Shown piece by piece: positions 1-6,468 of a DNA stretch of 8,645 nucleotides; the first letter of the stretch is position 1, and every line of letters starts with the position of its first letter. Made by a program: the position numbers and the translations under genes. Source of the DNA: Clostridia bacterium. Its GTDB lineage: Bacteria; Bacillota; Clostridia; Oscillospirales; CAG-272. The notes under the pieces are model-generated. The model was given only the letters and a program-made list of their open reading frames with translations. It was not told the origin of the DNA and searched no databases. Location of the stretch: contig JAGBTR010000165.1 of NCBI GenBank assembly GCA_017631215.1, forward strand, positions 1 through 8,645, in the 5' to 3' direction.

Positions 1-475
1 AGGGGCGGCGGTCGATGTCATAGACATCCCACAGCTCGTCTGCGCTGTGGCTGATATTGAGTCGGTACTGCACGCGCGAAAACAGCGCGGGCTGAATGGC
101 GGGATAGGTCAGCTCGCTCGGAAGCATATCGAACGGCTTGACCTCGGCGATCTCGCTGTCTGCGGGGATGTCACCCATGCGCTCGATATCGGCCAGATAC
201 AGCGCGCCGTAGGTGGTCACGCCGCTTGCGGTGACGCTGTAAACGTCGAGCAATTCGATCTTGGCATCCGTTGCGCCCGTTTCCTCGTAAAGCTCGCGGC
301 GCGCCGCCGCTTCGACCGTCTCTCCTGCCTCGCGGTGCCCGCCCGGGATCTCCCACGTCGTTCGCTCCTTGTGGCGGCAGAGCAGCCAATGACCGTCCTG
401 TCGCGCCGCGATGACGACGAAGAGGATGCGCTCGTCGAGGATGGAGGCGGCGGAATAAAATTTCATTTCGATCAT
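1..475 (-). CDS. Nudix hydrolase, C-terminus cut by window edge
   Basis: Nudix-family pyrophosphohydrolase, which would cleave a nucleoside diphosphate linked to another group and often releases pyrophosphate or a monophosphate; the substrate cannot be read from the sequence. Translation of the minus strand gives at least 158 residues beginning MIEMKFYSAASILDE and still open at the window edge. A complete Nudix box lies at residues 46-68: G46, five residues, E52, seven residues, R60-E61-L62, E64-E65, G67-A68, preceded by the typical WEIPGG. It matches the G-x5-E-x7-REUxEExGU pattern with no missing metal ligand. The start at 475 is chosen because it overlaps the pyrophosphatase stop as ATGA and has GAGGTGA seven bases upstream; an in-frame ATG at 466 is possible but lies too far from that site. 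The segment after the box resembles the ADP-ribose/8-oxo-dGTP group in general layout, but I cannot assign a subfamily. Confidence 0.93.
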   Translation of the reverse strand, partial: MIEMKFYSAASILDERILFVVIAARQDGHWLLCRHKERTTWEIPGGHREAGETVEAAARRELYEETGATDAKIELLDVYSVTASGVTTYGALYLADIERMGDIPADSEIAEVKPFDMLPSELTYPAIQPALFSRVQYRLNISHSADELWDVYDIDRRP

Positions 476-888
476 ATTCTGCTCACCTCAACGCGCGCGC
501 CGCTCGCATCGCACACGGTGGTATGATAGTATTTCTCCTGAAAGCGCACCGCCTCGGCCATCTGCGCGGCGGTAACGGTCACGCCCTCAGGCACCATCAC
601 CAGCTTATCCTCCACGTCGTCCGCGCGGTAGACGATACCGACGATGCGCCCCGTATAGCTCTCTACGGGGGCATCCACGCCGACGAGATAGACGTCCAGC
701 TCCTCGCCGTCGCCCCCCAGCACGTCGGGGATATAGCCGTAGTTGATGGGATAGACGAGCGTCTTATCGCCCTTATGATGCACGTAGCCGATCGGGCGGT
801 CAATGCCGATGGTCACCGTTTTGCCCAGATACGACTCCACCTGCGCGTGGCGCTGCTCGAGCGTCATACCGTTAAATAGCATTTGCAT
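472..888 (-). CDS. Inorganic pyrophosphatase, compact family I type
   Basis: Predicted soluble inorganic diphosphatase (PPi to 2 Pi), 138 residues against about 175 in Escherichia coli Ppa. Recognisable core: YPINYGYIP at residues 46-54, which carries the two active-site tyrosines of the family, then DGEELDV at 60-66, equivalent to the metal-binding DGDPxDV motif with Asp replaced by Glu at the second position, then EDKLVMVPEG at 93-102 carrying the active-site lysine. The strand-turn segment before YPINYGY is shorter than in E. coli, and the C-terminal helix ends early. From memory, short proteins of this kind occur in Clostridia and are annotated as pyrophosphatases; activity is inferred. 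The start at 888 is chosen from AAAGGAG five bases upstream; an ATG at 882 is possible, and the longer open frame to 951 would run through the palindrome. The gene follows the MBOAT gene by 69 bases and overlaps the Nudix gene by four. Confidence 0.85.
   Translation of the reverse strand: MQMLFNGMTLEQRHAQVESYLGKTVTIGIDRPIGYVHHKGDKTLVYPINYGYIPDVLGGDGEELDVYLVGVDAPVESYTGRIVGIVYRADDVEDKLVMVPEGVTVTAAQMAEAVRFQEKYYHTTVCDASGARVEVSRI
483..489 (-). promoter_or_regulatory. Ribosome binding site of the Nudix gene, inside the pyrophosphatase gene
   Basis: GAGGTGA on the minus strand lies seven bases before the Nudix ATG and within the last codons of the pyrophosphatase gene. It fixes the Nudix start at 475 and, with the ATGA overlap, points to coupled translation of the two genes. 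Confidence 0.7.
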
Positions 889-893
889 AGTTG

Positions 894-900
894 CTCCTTT
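894..900 (-). promoter_or_regulatory. Ribosome binding site deciding the pyrophosphatase start
   Basis: AAAGGAG on the minus strand, five bases before the ATG at 888 and eleven before the alternative at 882. It argues against the longer open frame that begins at 951. Confidence 0.65.
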
Positions 901-909
901 CGTATAGGC

Positions 910-949
910 GCGGAGAAGACCGAGCCAGCGCTGACTCGGTCTTCCCCGC
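910..949 (-). terminator. Large intercistronic palindrome, possible terminator or processing hairpin
   Basis: Between the MBOAT stop and the pyrophosphatase start there is a perfect 10-base inverted repeat (915-924 with 935-944). One A/C mismatch separates it from four further pairs (910-913 with 946-949). The ten-base loop itself contains the palindrome CAGCGCTG. On the minus strand the stem is followed by CTCCGCGCC-type sequence without a real U-run, so a canonical Rho-independent terminator is not supported. Attenuation between acetylation and pyrophosphatase genes, or RNA processing or stabilisation, are alternatives. I saw no promoter between it and the pyrophosphatase gene. Confidence 0.4.
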
Positions 950-957
950 ATATTGCT

Positions 958-2373
958 TTAGAATCTGAAATAGATGAACGGATTGTAATCCGAGCCCGTC
1001 AGGCAGAAGATGGAGACCAGCATCAGCACGAGCATCGAAGCGCCGCTGATGATGGAGATCGCCGTCTCGCCGCCGTCCAGCTTGCGGATCTTCTCGCCCA
1101 GCTTGGGGATGATGGGGGCGGAGAAGATGATACCGATCAGCATGATGATGAGGGTATAGCCCTCGAGCTGTGCCATCGCACGCGTCCAGCCCCAGTTGCC
1201 GAAGCGGAACATTGCGGCGATGTAGTCGATCGCCATACCAAGATTGTCCGCGCGGAACAGCACCCAGCCGATGATGACGACCAGCATCGTATAGATGTGC
1301 GTGAGGAACTTGAGCGGCTTGGGCACCTTTTCAAAGACCTTCTTGAGTCCCAGGCGCTCAAAGATCTGGAACACGCCGTGGTAGAGTCCCCAGACGAGGA
1401 AGTTCCACGATGCGCCGTGCCAGAAGCCCGTGCAGGCGAAGACGATGAACAGATTGAGGTAGGTGCGACCCTTGCCCTTGCGGTTGCCGCCCAGCGGGAT
1501 GTAGAGGTAATCCTTGAACCAGGTCGACAGCGACATATGCCAGCGCCGCCAGAACTCCTGCACGCTGCCCGAGATGTAGGGATAATTGAAGTTTTCGAGG
1601 AAGTGGAAGCCCATCATATGACCAAGACCGATGGCCATATCCGAGTAGCCCGAGAAGTCGAAGTAGATCTGCAGCGTATAGGCAATGGCGCCCAGCCAAG
1701 CGGTCGAGGCGGACATTGCGGTGGCATCCAGCGCGAAGATCTGATCTGCCAGCATCGCGACCGTATTGGAGATGACCACCTTTTTGGCAAGACCCACCGA
1801 GAAGCGGGTCACGCCCTTGAAGACGAGATCCACGTCATAGCTACGATCGGCAAGCTCCTTCTCTACGTCGATATAACGGACGATAGGACCTGCGATGAGC
1901 TGGGGAAAGAGCGAGATGTAGAGCGCCAGCTTGAAGACGTTCTTCTGGGGCGCGCAGTTACGCAGATACACGTCGATGGTATACGACATGATCTGGAAGG
2001 TGAAGAACGAGATACCGATGGGAAGGATGATGGTCGCGAAGCGGTCGCCAACGCCCAGCACGTCGGTAAAGAAGTTGAAATACTTGAAGAAGAACAGCAT
2101 GCCGAGGTTGAACACCACCGACAAGACCAGCACGAGGCGGCGCAGCTTGACGCGCCCATCGTATTTATCGAGCAGCAGACCGAACACATAGTTGACGCCA
2201 ATGGATATGATCATCAACAAAACGTTCTTGGGCTCGCCCCACGCATAGAAGATGAGCGAGGCAATCAGCAGCTCGACGTTCTTTGCCATAATATAGCGTT
2301 TGGGAATCAAATAGTAGATCACCAACACCAGCGGCAGGAATATAAAGAGAAACAGCGTTGAACTGAATATCAT
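958..2373 (-). CDS. MBOAT family O-acyltransferase (AlgI/DltB-like)
   Basis: Polytopic membrane O-acyltransferase of 471 residues, of the AlgI/PatA/DltB group, which passes acyl (usually acetyl) groups across the membrane for modification of extracellular or cell-wall polymers. It has many hydrophobic segments from residue 1 (MIFSSTLFLFIFLPL) to the C-terminus. The MBOAT signature is clear: EFWRRWHMSLSTW at 273-285 with His279, then DYLYIPLGGNR at 288-298, then TGFWHGASW at 315-323 with His319, the invariant family histidine. Upstream, YFDFSGYSDMAIG at 237-249 is also typical of AlgI relatives. Length is normal for the family. The start at 2373 follows AAAGGA at nine bases. It lies 34 bases downstream of the SGNH/AlgX-like gene, the usual partner of such proteins, so the two are surely co-transcribed. 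The acceptor polymer is unknown; no glycan synthesis genes are in view. Confidence 0.95.
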   Translation of the reverse strand: MIFSSTLFLFIFLPLVLVIYYLIPKRYIMAKNVELLIASLIFYAWGEPKNVLLMIISIGVNYVFGLLLDKYDGRVKLRRLVLVLSVVFNLGMLFFFKYFNFFTDVLGVGDRFATIILPIGISFFTFQIMSYTIDVYLRNCAPQKNVFKLALYISLFPQLIAGPIVRYIDVEKELADRSYDVDLVFKGVTRFSVGLAKKVVISNTVAMLADQIFALDATAMSASTAWLGAIAYTLQIYFDFSGYSDMAIGLGHMMGFHFLENFNYPYISGSVQEFWRRWHMSLSTWFKDYLYIPLGGNRKGKGRTYLNLFIVFACTGFWHGASWNFLVWGLYHGVFQIFERLGLKKVFEKVPKPLKFLTHIYTMLVVIIGWVLFRADNLGMAIDYIAAMFRFGNWGWTRAMAQLEGYTLIIMLIGIIFSAPIIPKLGEKIRKLDGGETAISIISGASMLVLMLVSIFCLTGSDYNPFIYFRF

Positions 2374-2407
2374 AAAGCTTTATCCTTTCTGTCTTGCGTT
2401 GGAAATC

Positions 2408-4018
2408 TCAATACTCGCCCTCGTGTGCCTTGAGGTACTCATACATCGAGTCGTACACGGCGTTGTGACCGTAGTTACCGTCACCTGCGACCTTTGCCCA
2501 GGACTTGCTACCGTCATAATGAGCGCCGCGCACCTGCTGCTCGGTTGCCTCAAAGATGACGAGATCTCTTCCCTTCAGCCAATCGCCCCACGCCTCGGGA
2601 CCCTTTTCCCAAGGGCTGCTGGCAGCGATGGTACCGTGAGAGTTCAGACCGTTGTAGTAGATGTAGCTGACGTCAGCCACGCCGTAATTCACAAGATAAT
2701 GGTTGATCGAGCCGGCAAACGAACCGCCCTGCAGCAGCACGTTGAGCTTTTTCGAGCCCGCGCTGGATATCTGGATGTCGGGGCTGTAATAGTCCTCGTC
2801 CACGATGGCGTTGCTCGGGATGAAGGCGCCGTACAGAATCTTGAAGACGTCCTTCTCGTTGTTGAACGAGCTGGGCGCGTCATCGTGATAGATAACGCCC
2901 TTGGAGGACAGTGTGACCGTCATCTCGCCCGAGAGTCGCTGATACATACGGATCAGCTCGGCGGTCGATTCGAACGAAGCGATCGCGTTCCAGTGGATAC
3001 CCGTCTTGGGGAAGGTGTTGAGCAGACCGATCTGTTGCCAATAGACGGCGCTGTCAAGATAGTTGACCGAGCTGTCTGCCAGCTCCTCGCGCAGCATATC
3101 AACGGGACGGATGTAGCCCTCCTTGGTGGTGTACATATTCTTAAAATACTCGGGGATGTAAGCCGAATAAGCAGCGGCCTTGCTCGAGGTCAGAACGAAC
3201 AGCATCTCGATGCCACGCTTTTTCAGCTCCTGCTGGATGTACTCCAGCTTTTCGACCGTCGTCTTGACACCCTCGCGCGTCACCGAGGTATAGGGCTCAC
3301 CGTAGCCCATATACTCCATAATGTAGGCCGACTCATACAGATATCCCGATTTACCGATATACACGCGGTCACTGCCACGGTAGCCCTTGGGCTCCACGGG
3401 AATCTCTGCGAGTTGTCTGCGGTTGATCTCGGCGTAAATGTTAGAGGGATCAAGATAGATGGCGTAGGGGTCGACGGGCACCTCCGGCTCGGTCGGCTGA
3501 TCGGGCTCGGTGGGCGCATCGGGATCGACGGGCACATCGGGATCGACGGGCGCGTCAGGCTCGGTGGGCGTCGTCGGTGTTGTCGGCGTCGTCGGTGTCG
3601 TAGGCGTCGTAGGTGTGCTGGGCACGTTAGGAAGACCGGGCCAGGTGGGGGTATCGCCATTCGGATCGGTCGAGGGACCACCGGGGTTCTTTCCGAAATT
3701 GCCGTTGAGCAAGTCCATCACGGCGACCACGGGAGCGGCGTTCTCCACCTCGTAGCGAGTCTGACGGTAGGTCTTGACGATCTGCGAGCGGAGCGGATAA
3801 TGCCCCGAGAACCAACCCTCAAAGTTGCTCTGGAAGCTACCGTCGAGATAGTTTCCAAACGAAAACTCCTTCAGCTCGACCGTCGCCTCACTCTCCATCG
3901 CGTTCGAGTCAGGACCGTCCAAAGCCATCAGCGCCACGGGGAAAATGAGCAGCGCAAAGAAGCACAGAATCACGGTCAGGCGAATCACAAAGCCTGTGTT
4001 TGACGGTTTTTGATTCAT
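2408..4018 (-). CDS. AlgX/DHHW-like SGNH-fold acetyltransferase partner, membrane anchored
   Basis: Predicted extracytoplasmic SGNH-type protein of 536 residues that would accept acetyl groups from the adjacent MBOAT protein and transfer them to a polysaccharide, by analogy with AlgJ/AlgX. Layout: one N-terminal hydrophobic anchor at about residues 11-32 with no clear cleavage site; FEGWFSGHYPLR at 66-77, typical of the start of this family; a Pro/Thr/Asp-rich linker at about 132-184; RVYIGKSGYLYE at 218-229, the usual 'GkdGWLF' strand; TGIHWN at 339-344 with the presumed catalytic His342; LLQGGSFAGS at 428-437 with the presumed nucleophile Ser433; RDLVIFEATEQQV at 484-496. Two acidic positions expected in the family, the Asp of D-x-H and the Asp of GDSF, are both Gly here. 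The start at 4018 rather than 4063 is chosen because GGAGGTG lies six bases upstream and the hydrophobic anchor follows at once. First gene of its unit, with a promoter at 4092-4120. Confidence 0.85.
   Translation of the reverse strand: MNQKPSNTGFVIRLTVILCFFALLIFPVALMALDGPDSNAMESEATVELKEFSFGNYLDGSFQSNFEGWFSGHYPLRSQIVKTYRQTRYEVENAAPVVAVMDLLNGNFGKNPGGPSTDPNGDTPTWPGLPNVPSTPTTPTTPTTPTTPTTPTEPDAPVDPDVPVDPDAPTEPDQPTEPEVPVDPYAIYLDPSNIYAEINRRQLAEIPVEPKGYRGSDRVYIGKSGYLYESAYIMEYMGYGEPYTSVTREGVKTTVEKLEYIQQELKKRGIEMLFVLTSSKAAAYSAYIPEYFKNMYTTKEGYIRPVDMLREELADSSVNYLDSAVYWQQIGLLNTFPKTGIHWNAIASFESTAELIRMYQRLSGEMTVTLSSKGVIYHDDAPSSFNNEKDVFKILYGAFIPSNAIVDEDYYSPDIQISSAGSKKLNVLLQGGSFAGSINHYLVNYGVADVSYIYYNGLNSHGTIAASSPWEKGPEAWGDWLKGRDLVIFEATEQQVRGAHYDGSKSWAKVAGDGNYGHNAVYDSMYEYLKAHEGEY
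3467..3625 (-). repeat. In-frame tandem repeats coding a Pro/Thr/Asp-rich linker
   Basis: Within the SGNH gene, residues 132-184 form a low-complexity linker in two halves. The first (about 3560-3622) is a 9-base tandem unit coding repeated P-T-T. The second (about 3467-3559) is made of units of about 18 bases coding variants of P-[VT]-[DE]-P-[DE]-[AVQ]. Copies differ at third positions and by T/C and A/G changes. Such repeats are prone to copy-number change without loss of frame. Confidence 0.9.
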
Positions 4019-4024
4019 AAAAAG

Positions 4025-4031
4025 CACCTCC
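4025..4031 (-). promoter_or_regulatory. Ribosome binding site deciding the SGNH gene start
   Basis: GGAGGTG on the minus strand, six bases before the ATG at 4018. It lies inside the longer open frame that starts at 4063, which argues for the shorter protein. Confidence 0.75.
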
Positions 4032-4091
4032 GTATTACAAGGAATTTTGGCGCGTAGACGCACCTATCCGATATCACACTATATTGGGTCT

Positions 4092-4120
4092 ATTTTATCA
4101 TATTTTCGTCGGACGCGCAA
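4092..4120 (-). promoter_or_regulatory. Sigma-70/A type promoter of the SGNH-MBOAT unit
   Basis: On the minus strand, TTGCGC (4115-4120) and TAAAAT (4092-4097) are separated by exactly 17 bases, with TGA directly before the -10, giving an extended -10 element. Transcription would begin near 4085 and leave a leader of about 65 bases before the ATG at 4018. Read from sequence only; start site not known. Confidence 0.6.
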
Positions 4121-4151
4121 GATGTTTTGATGAGTTTCTGTGTTTTGCCAT
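4098..4151 (-). CDS. Possible 17-residue small ORF upstream of the SGNH gene
   Basis: On the minus strand ATG at 4151 opens a frame coding MAKHRNSSKHLARPTKI and ending in TGA at 4098. It is preceded by AAAAAAAAGGAG with an ideal seven-base spacer. The peptide would be very basic. It overlaps the promoter of the next gene and lies beyond the probable terminator of the phosphoesterase gene, so its transcript would have to come from read-through. No family is recognisable. Chance occurrence of a ribosome site before an ATG is a real alternative. Confidence 0.25.
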   Translation of the reverse strand: MAKHRNSSKHLARPTKI

Positions 4152-4182
4152 AAAAACGCTCCTTTTTTTTGGGTAAAATGAC

Positions 4183-4210
4183 GAATCTCCCTGCCGTAGC
4201 AAGGAGATTC
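4183..4210 (-). terminator. Probable intrinsic terminator after the metallophosphoesterase gene
   Basis: An inverted repeat starts inside the stop codon of the phosphoesterase gene: a 12-pair stem with a single A/C mismatch closes a four-base loop. On the minus strand it is followed by GTCATTTTACCC, a weak U-run. The position directly at a gene end and before the next promoter supports termination; the poor U-run lowers confidence. Confidence 0.5.
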
Positions 4211-4964
4211 ATACGGGATGCAATTCAAGCAGAATGGCCTCTTTGGGATTGAACAGACGCGGCACCGGCCAACGCTCTGAAAGCCCTCGGCTGACGAGCA
4301 AGCGCCCTCCGTCATAAAAGCCGTCGGTGTAACGCGGCAGGATGCCCTGCCCCGGCGCGTACAGCCCCCGACCGAACAGCTTCCACTGACCACCGTGCGC
4401 GTGGCCGCCAACGGTCAGGTCGAGCGCATAGGGGCGGACGTAGCGATCGTAATATTCGGGATGATGACAAAGCAGAAGACGGTATCCGTCCTCGCGGGCA
4501 AGGCCGTCAAGCCAAGACGTATCCAGCCGTCGACCGCCTGCCGAGGTCAAGCCGCCAATGCACAGTGAGCCGTGTCGGACGTAGCGGTCACACAGCACGG
4601 TCACGCCAAGCGAGGTCAGCGTCTCACACAGTGCGACCGTGCGAGGAGAGAGTGCGGCAGCGGCATTCTCATCGGGCGGTCGGTTGCCGCGCGCGCCTGC
4701 TTCGTGGTTGCCGAGCGAATAGTAGACGGGGCACGCCGAGGCCAACTCACCAAGCAACGCCAGCGTTTCCTTGCGCCCCTTTTCGCGCTTGTCGGAAACT
4801 TCGATCCAATCGCCGGGGATGAGAATGGCGGTCGGCTCCTTTGCCAGATATCGCGCGGCGTCCCCCGCTCTCGCCTCCTGGTGCAGGTCGGCAAGGACGA
4901 GCAATCGCTCAAAGGACGCGATGCGGGGCGAGGAGAGAGACAGATGGGTCAATCTTGCTTGCAT
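4209..4964 (-). CDS. Calcineurin-like metallophosphoesterase
   Basis: Predicted dinuclear metal phosphoesterase (PF00149 type) of 251 residues. The metal-binding motifs appear in the expected order: LADLHQ with Asp26 and His28, PGDWIE with Asp52, LGNHEA with Asn86, His87 and Glu88, LLCHHPEYY with His167-His168, and GGHAHGGQW with His188 and His190. The layout resembles the YkuE-like group, but there is no N-terminal transmembrane segment or twin-arginine signal, so it is probably cytoplasmic. The substrate cannot be inferred. The start at 4964 is chosen because GGAAGGAG lies six bases upstream; the longer frame to 5048 would overlap the end of pncB and lacks a ribosome site. It lies 29 bases downstream of pncB, so the two are probably one transcript. 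Membrane phospholipid precursors such as UDP-diacylglucosamine are substrates of some relatives, but nothing here supports that specifically. Confidence 0.92.
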   Translation of the reverse strand: MQARLTHLSLSSPRIASFERLLVLADLHQEARAGDAARYLAKEPTAILIPGDWIEVSDKREKGRKETLALLGELASACPVYYSLGNHEAGARGNRPPDENAAAALSPRTVALCETLTSLGVTVLCDRYVRHGSLCIGGLTSAGGRRLDTSWLDGLAREDGYRLLLCHHPEYYDRYVRPYALDLTVGGHAHGGQWKLFGRGLYAPGQGILPRYTDGFYDGGRLLVSRGLSERWPVPRLFNPKEAILLELHPV

Positions 4965-4970
4965 ACCTGT

Positions 4971-4978
4971 CTCCTTCC
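4971..4978 (-). promoter_or_regulatory. Ribosome binding site deciding the phosphoesterase start
   Basis: GGAAGGAG on the minus strand, six bases before the ATG at 4964, in the short gap after the pncB stop. Confidence 0.7.
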
Positions 4979-4993
4979 TCGCCCCGTGGACGG

Positions 4994-6454
4994 TCAATCT
5001 TTCTTTGCGCCCTTTCTCGCCTGCAGCATACCGTGCTTGATATCCCACAGCTTTTGCGAGAGGTCGACGTAGTAGTTATGGGGATTGCTGAAGCGACGCA
5101 CCTCGTCCCACATGCTCTCGATATCGGCGGCGCAATGAGCGCGCACGTCATCCAGCGAGGGGACGGTATACACCTGCTCGCCTGCCTTGAAGATCTGCTC
5201 GTGCAAAGGCTTAGCGGTGAAATCGGTCAACAGCTTTCTCTTCCACGTATGCTCGGGATCGAACAGCTCGTAGGGCTCGCTGTCGTCGATCTCCTCATCG
5301 TACACACAGATGAGATCTGCCTCCGCCTTACCCGTCTCGCGACCGTACAGGCGGTACAGCTTTTTGAAATGCGGCGTGGTGATCTTGCCAACGTTCTCGC
5401 TGATCTTGATCTTGGGGACAACCTCGCCCTCGTTATTCTCGACCGCGCACAGCTTATAGACCGCGCCGAAGACGGGATCGCTCTTGGCGGTGATGAGTCG
5501 CTCGCCGACGCCGAAGCCGTCGATCTCAGCGCCCTGACGGATAAGCTCACGGATGATATACTCGTCCATCGAGTTGGAGACGATGATACGGCACTCGGTA
5601 AGCCCTGCCTCGTCCAGCATCTTGCGCACCTTCTTGGTCAGATAGGTCACGTCGCCCGAGTCGATGCGGATGCCGCACTTGCGGATACCCTTGGGCCACA
5701 GCACCTCCTTGAAGGCGCGGATGGCGTTGGGGATGCCCGATTCCAGCACGTTGTAGGTATCGACCAGCAGCGTGGCGTTGTTGGGATAGATCTCACAATA
5801 GGTGCGGAAGGCGGTATACTCGTCATCGAACATCTGCACCCACGAATGCGCCATCGTGCCCGTAGCGGGAACACCGTAGGCGGCGTCGGTGATGGTGCAG
5901 GCGGTGGCGTGGCAGCCGCCGATATAAGCGGCACGCGCACCGAGGATGGCGGCATCCGCGCCCTGCGCACGGCGAGAGCCGAACTCACTGATAATACGTC
6001 CCTTGGCGGCGCGGGTGAGTCGGCTTGCCTTGGTCGCAATCAGCGACTGGTGGTTGATCATCATAAGGATATACGTCTCAATGAACTGCGCCTCGATCGC
6101 GCGAGCACGCACCGTAATAAGCGGCTCACCCGGGAAAACGACCGTTCCCTCGGGGATGGCCCACATATCGCCCGTAAAGCGGAAGCCCTTGAGGTAGGTC
6201 AAAAAGCCCTCGTCAAAGCAGCCCTTGCCACGCAGATATTCGATATCTTCATCGTCGAAGTGCAGATCGTTGATATACTCGATGATCTGCTCAAGTCCCG
6301 CCGCGATGGCATAGCCGCCGTTGTCGGGATTGTCGCGGTAAAACACGTCAAAATAGACGATCTTGTCTCCCATACCCGACAGAAAATAGCCGTTGCCCAT
6401 CGTCAACTCATAGAAGTCGCACAGCATCGTCAAATTGCGCGAAATGTCCTTCAT
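4994..6454 (-). CDS. pncB: Nicotinate phosphoribosyltransferase
   Basis: Catalyses nicotinate + PRPP + ATP to nicotinate mononucleotide + PPi + ADP + Pi, the entry step of NAD salvage from nicotinate (Preiss-Handler route), in the cytoplasm. The 486-residue length is normal for the Gram-positive form. Key family segments are present in order: CDFYELTMGNGY at 12-23; SEFGSRRAQG at 156-165; ATGTMAHSWV at 197-206, with His203 as the histidine phosphorylated in this family; IRIDSGDV at 262-269; and GFGVGERL at 313-320, which contribute to PRPP and product binding. The start at 6454 follows GGAGGAAAGG at eight bases, and the N-terminus MKDISRNLTMLCDFYELTM fits the family. It has its own promoter at 6503-6531 and a small hairpin touching the ribosome site. 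It sits between a membrane-bound regulator gene and a phosphoesterase gene. Confidence 0.97.
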   Translation of the reverse strand: MKDISRNLTMLCDFYELTMGNGYFLSGMGDKIVYFDVFYRDNPDNGGYAIAAGLEQIIEYINDLHFDDEDIEYLRGKGCFDEGFLTYLKGFRFTGDMWAIPEGTVVFPGEPLITVRARAIEAQFIETYILMMINHQSLIATKASRLTRAAKGRIISEFGSRRAQGADAAILGARAAYIGGCHATACTITDAAYGVPATGTMAHSWVQMFDDEYTAFRTYCEIYPNNATLLVDTYNVLESGIPNAIRAFKEVLWPKGIRKCGIRIDSGDVTYLTKKVRKMLDEAGLTECRIIVSNSMDEYIIRELIRQGAEIDGFGVGERLITAKSDPVFGAVYKLCAVENNEGEVVPKIKISENVGKITTPHFKKLYRLYGRETGKAEADLICVYDEEIDDSEPYELFDPEHTWKRKLLTDFTAKPLHEQIFKAGEQVYTVPSLDDVRAHCAADIESMWDEVRRFSNPHNYYVDLSQKLWDIKHGMLQARKGAKKD

Positions 6455-6468
6455 TGTTTCGTCCTTTC

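Noticed and set aside
889..951. Longer N-terminus for the pyrophosphatase, from the ATG at 951
   Set aside because: It would be translated through the palindrome, lacks a ribosome site, and adds residues unlike the family; AAAGGAG before 888 decides.
883..2361. Plus-strand open frame of 492 codons opposite the MBOAT gene
   Set aside because: It is rich in His, Asp, Glu and Arg without any domain, has no ribosome site, and lies exactly opposite a clear MBOAT gene. Antisense shadow.
3467..3625. CRISPR-like array
   Set aside because: The repeats are short (9 and about 18 bases), without spacers, and stay in frame as Pro/Thr/Asp codons of the SGNH protein.
2399..4003. Plus-strand open frame of 534 codons opposite the SGNH gene
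   Set aside because: It includes a Gly/Arg run caused by the linker repeats on the other strand, and shows no family motif. Antisense shadow.
4965..5048. Longer N-terminus for the phosphoesterase, overlapping the pncB end
   Set aside because: No ribosome site at 5048, while GGAAGGAG stands six bases before 4964.
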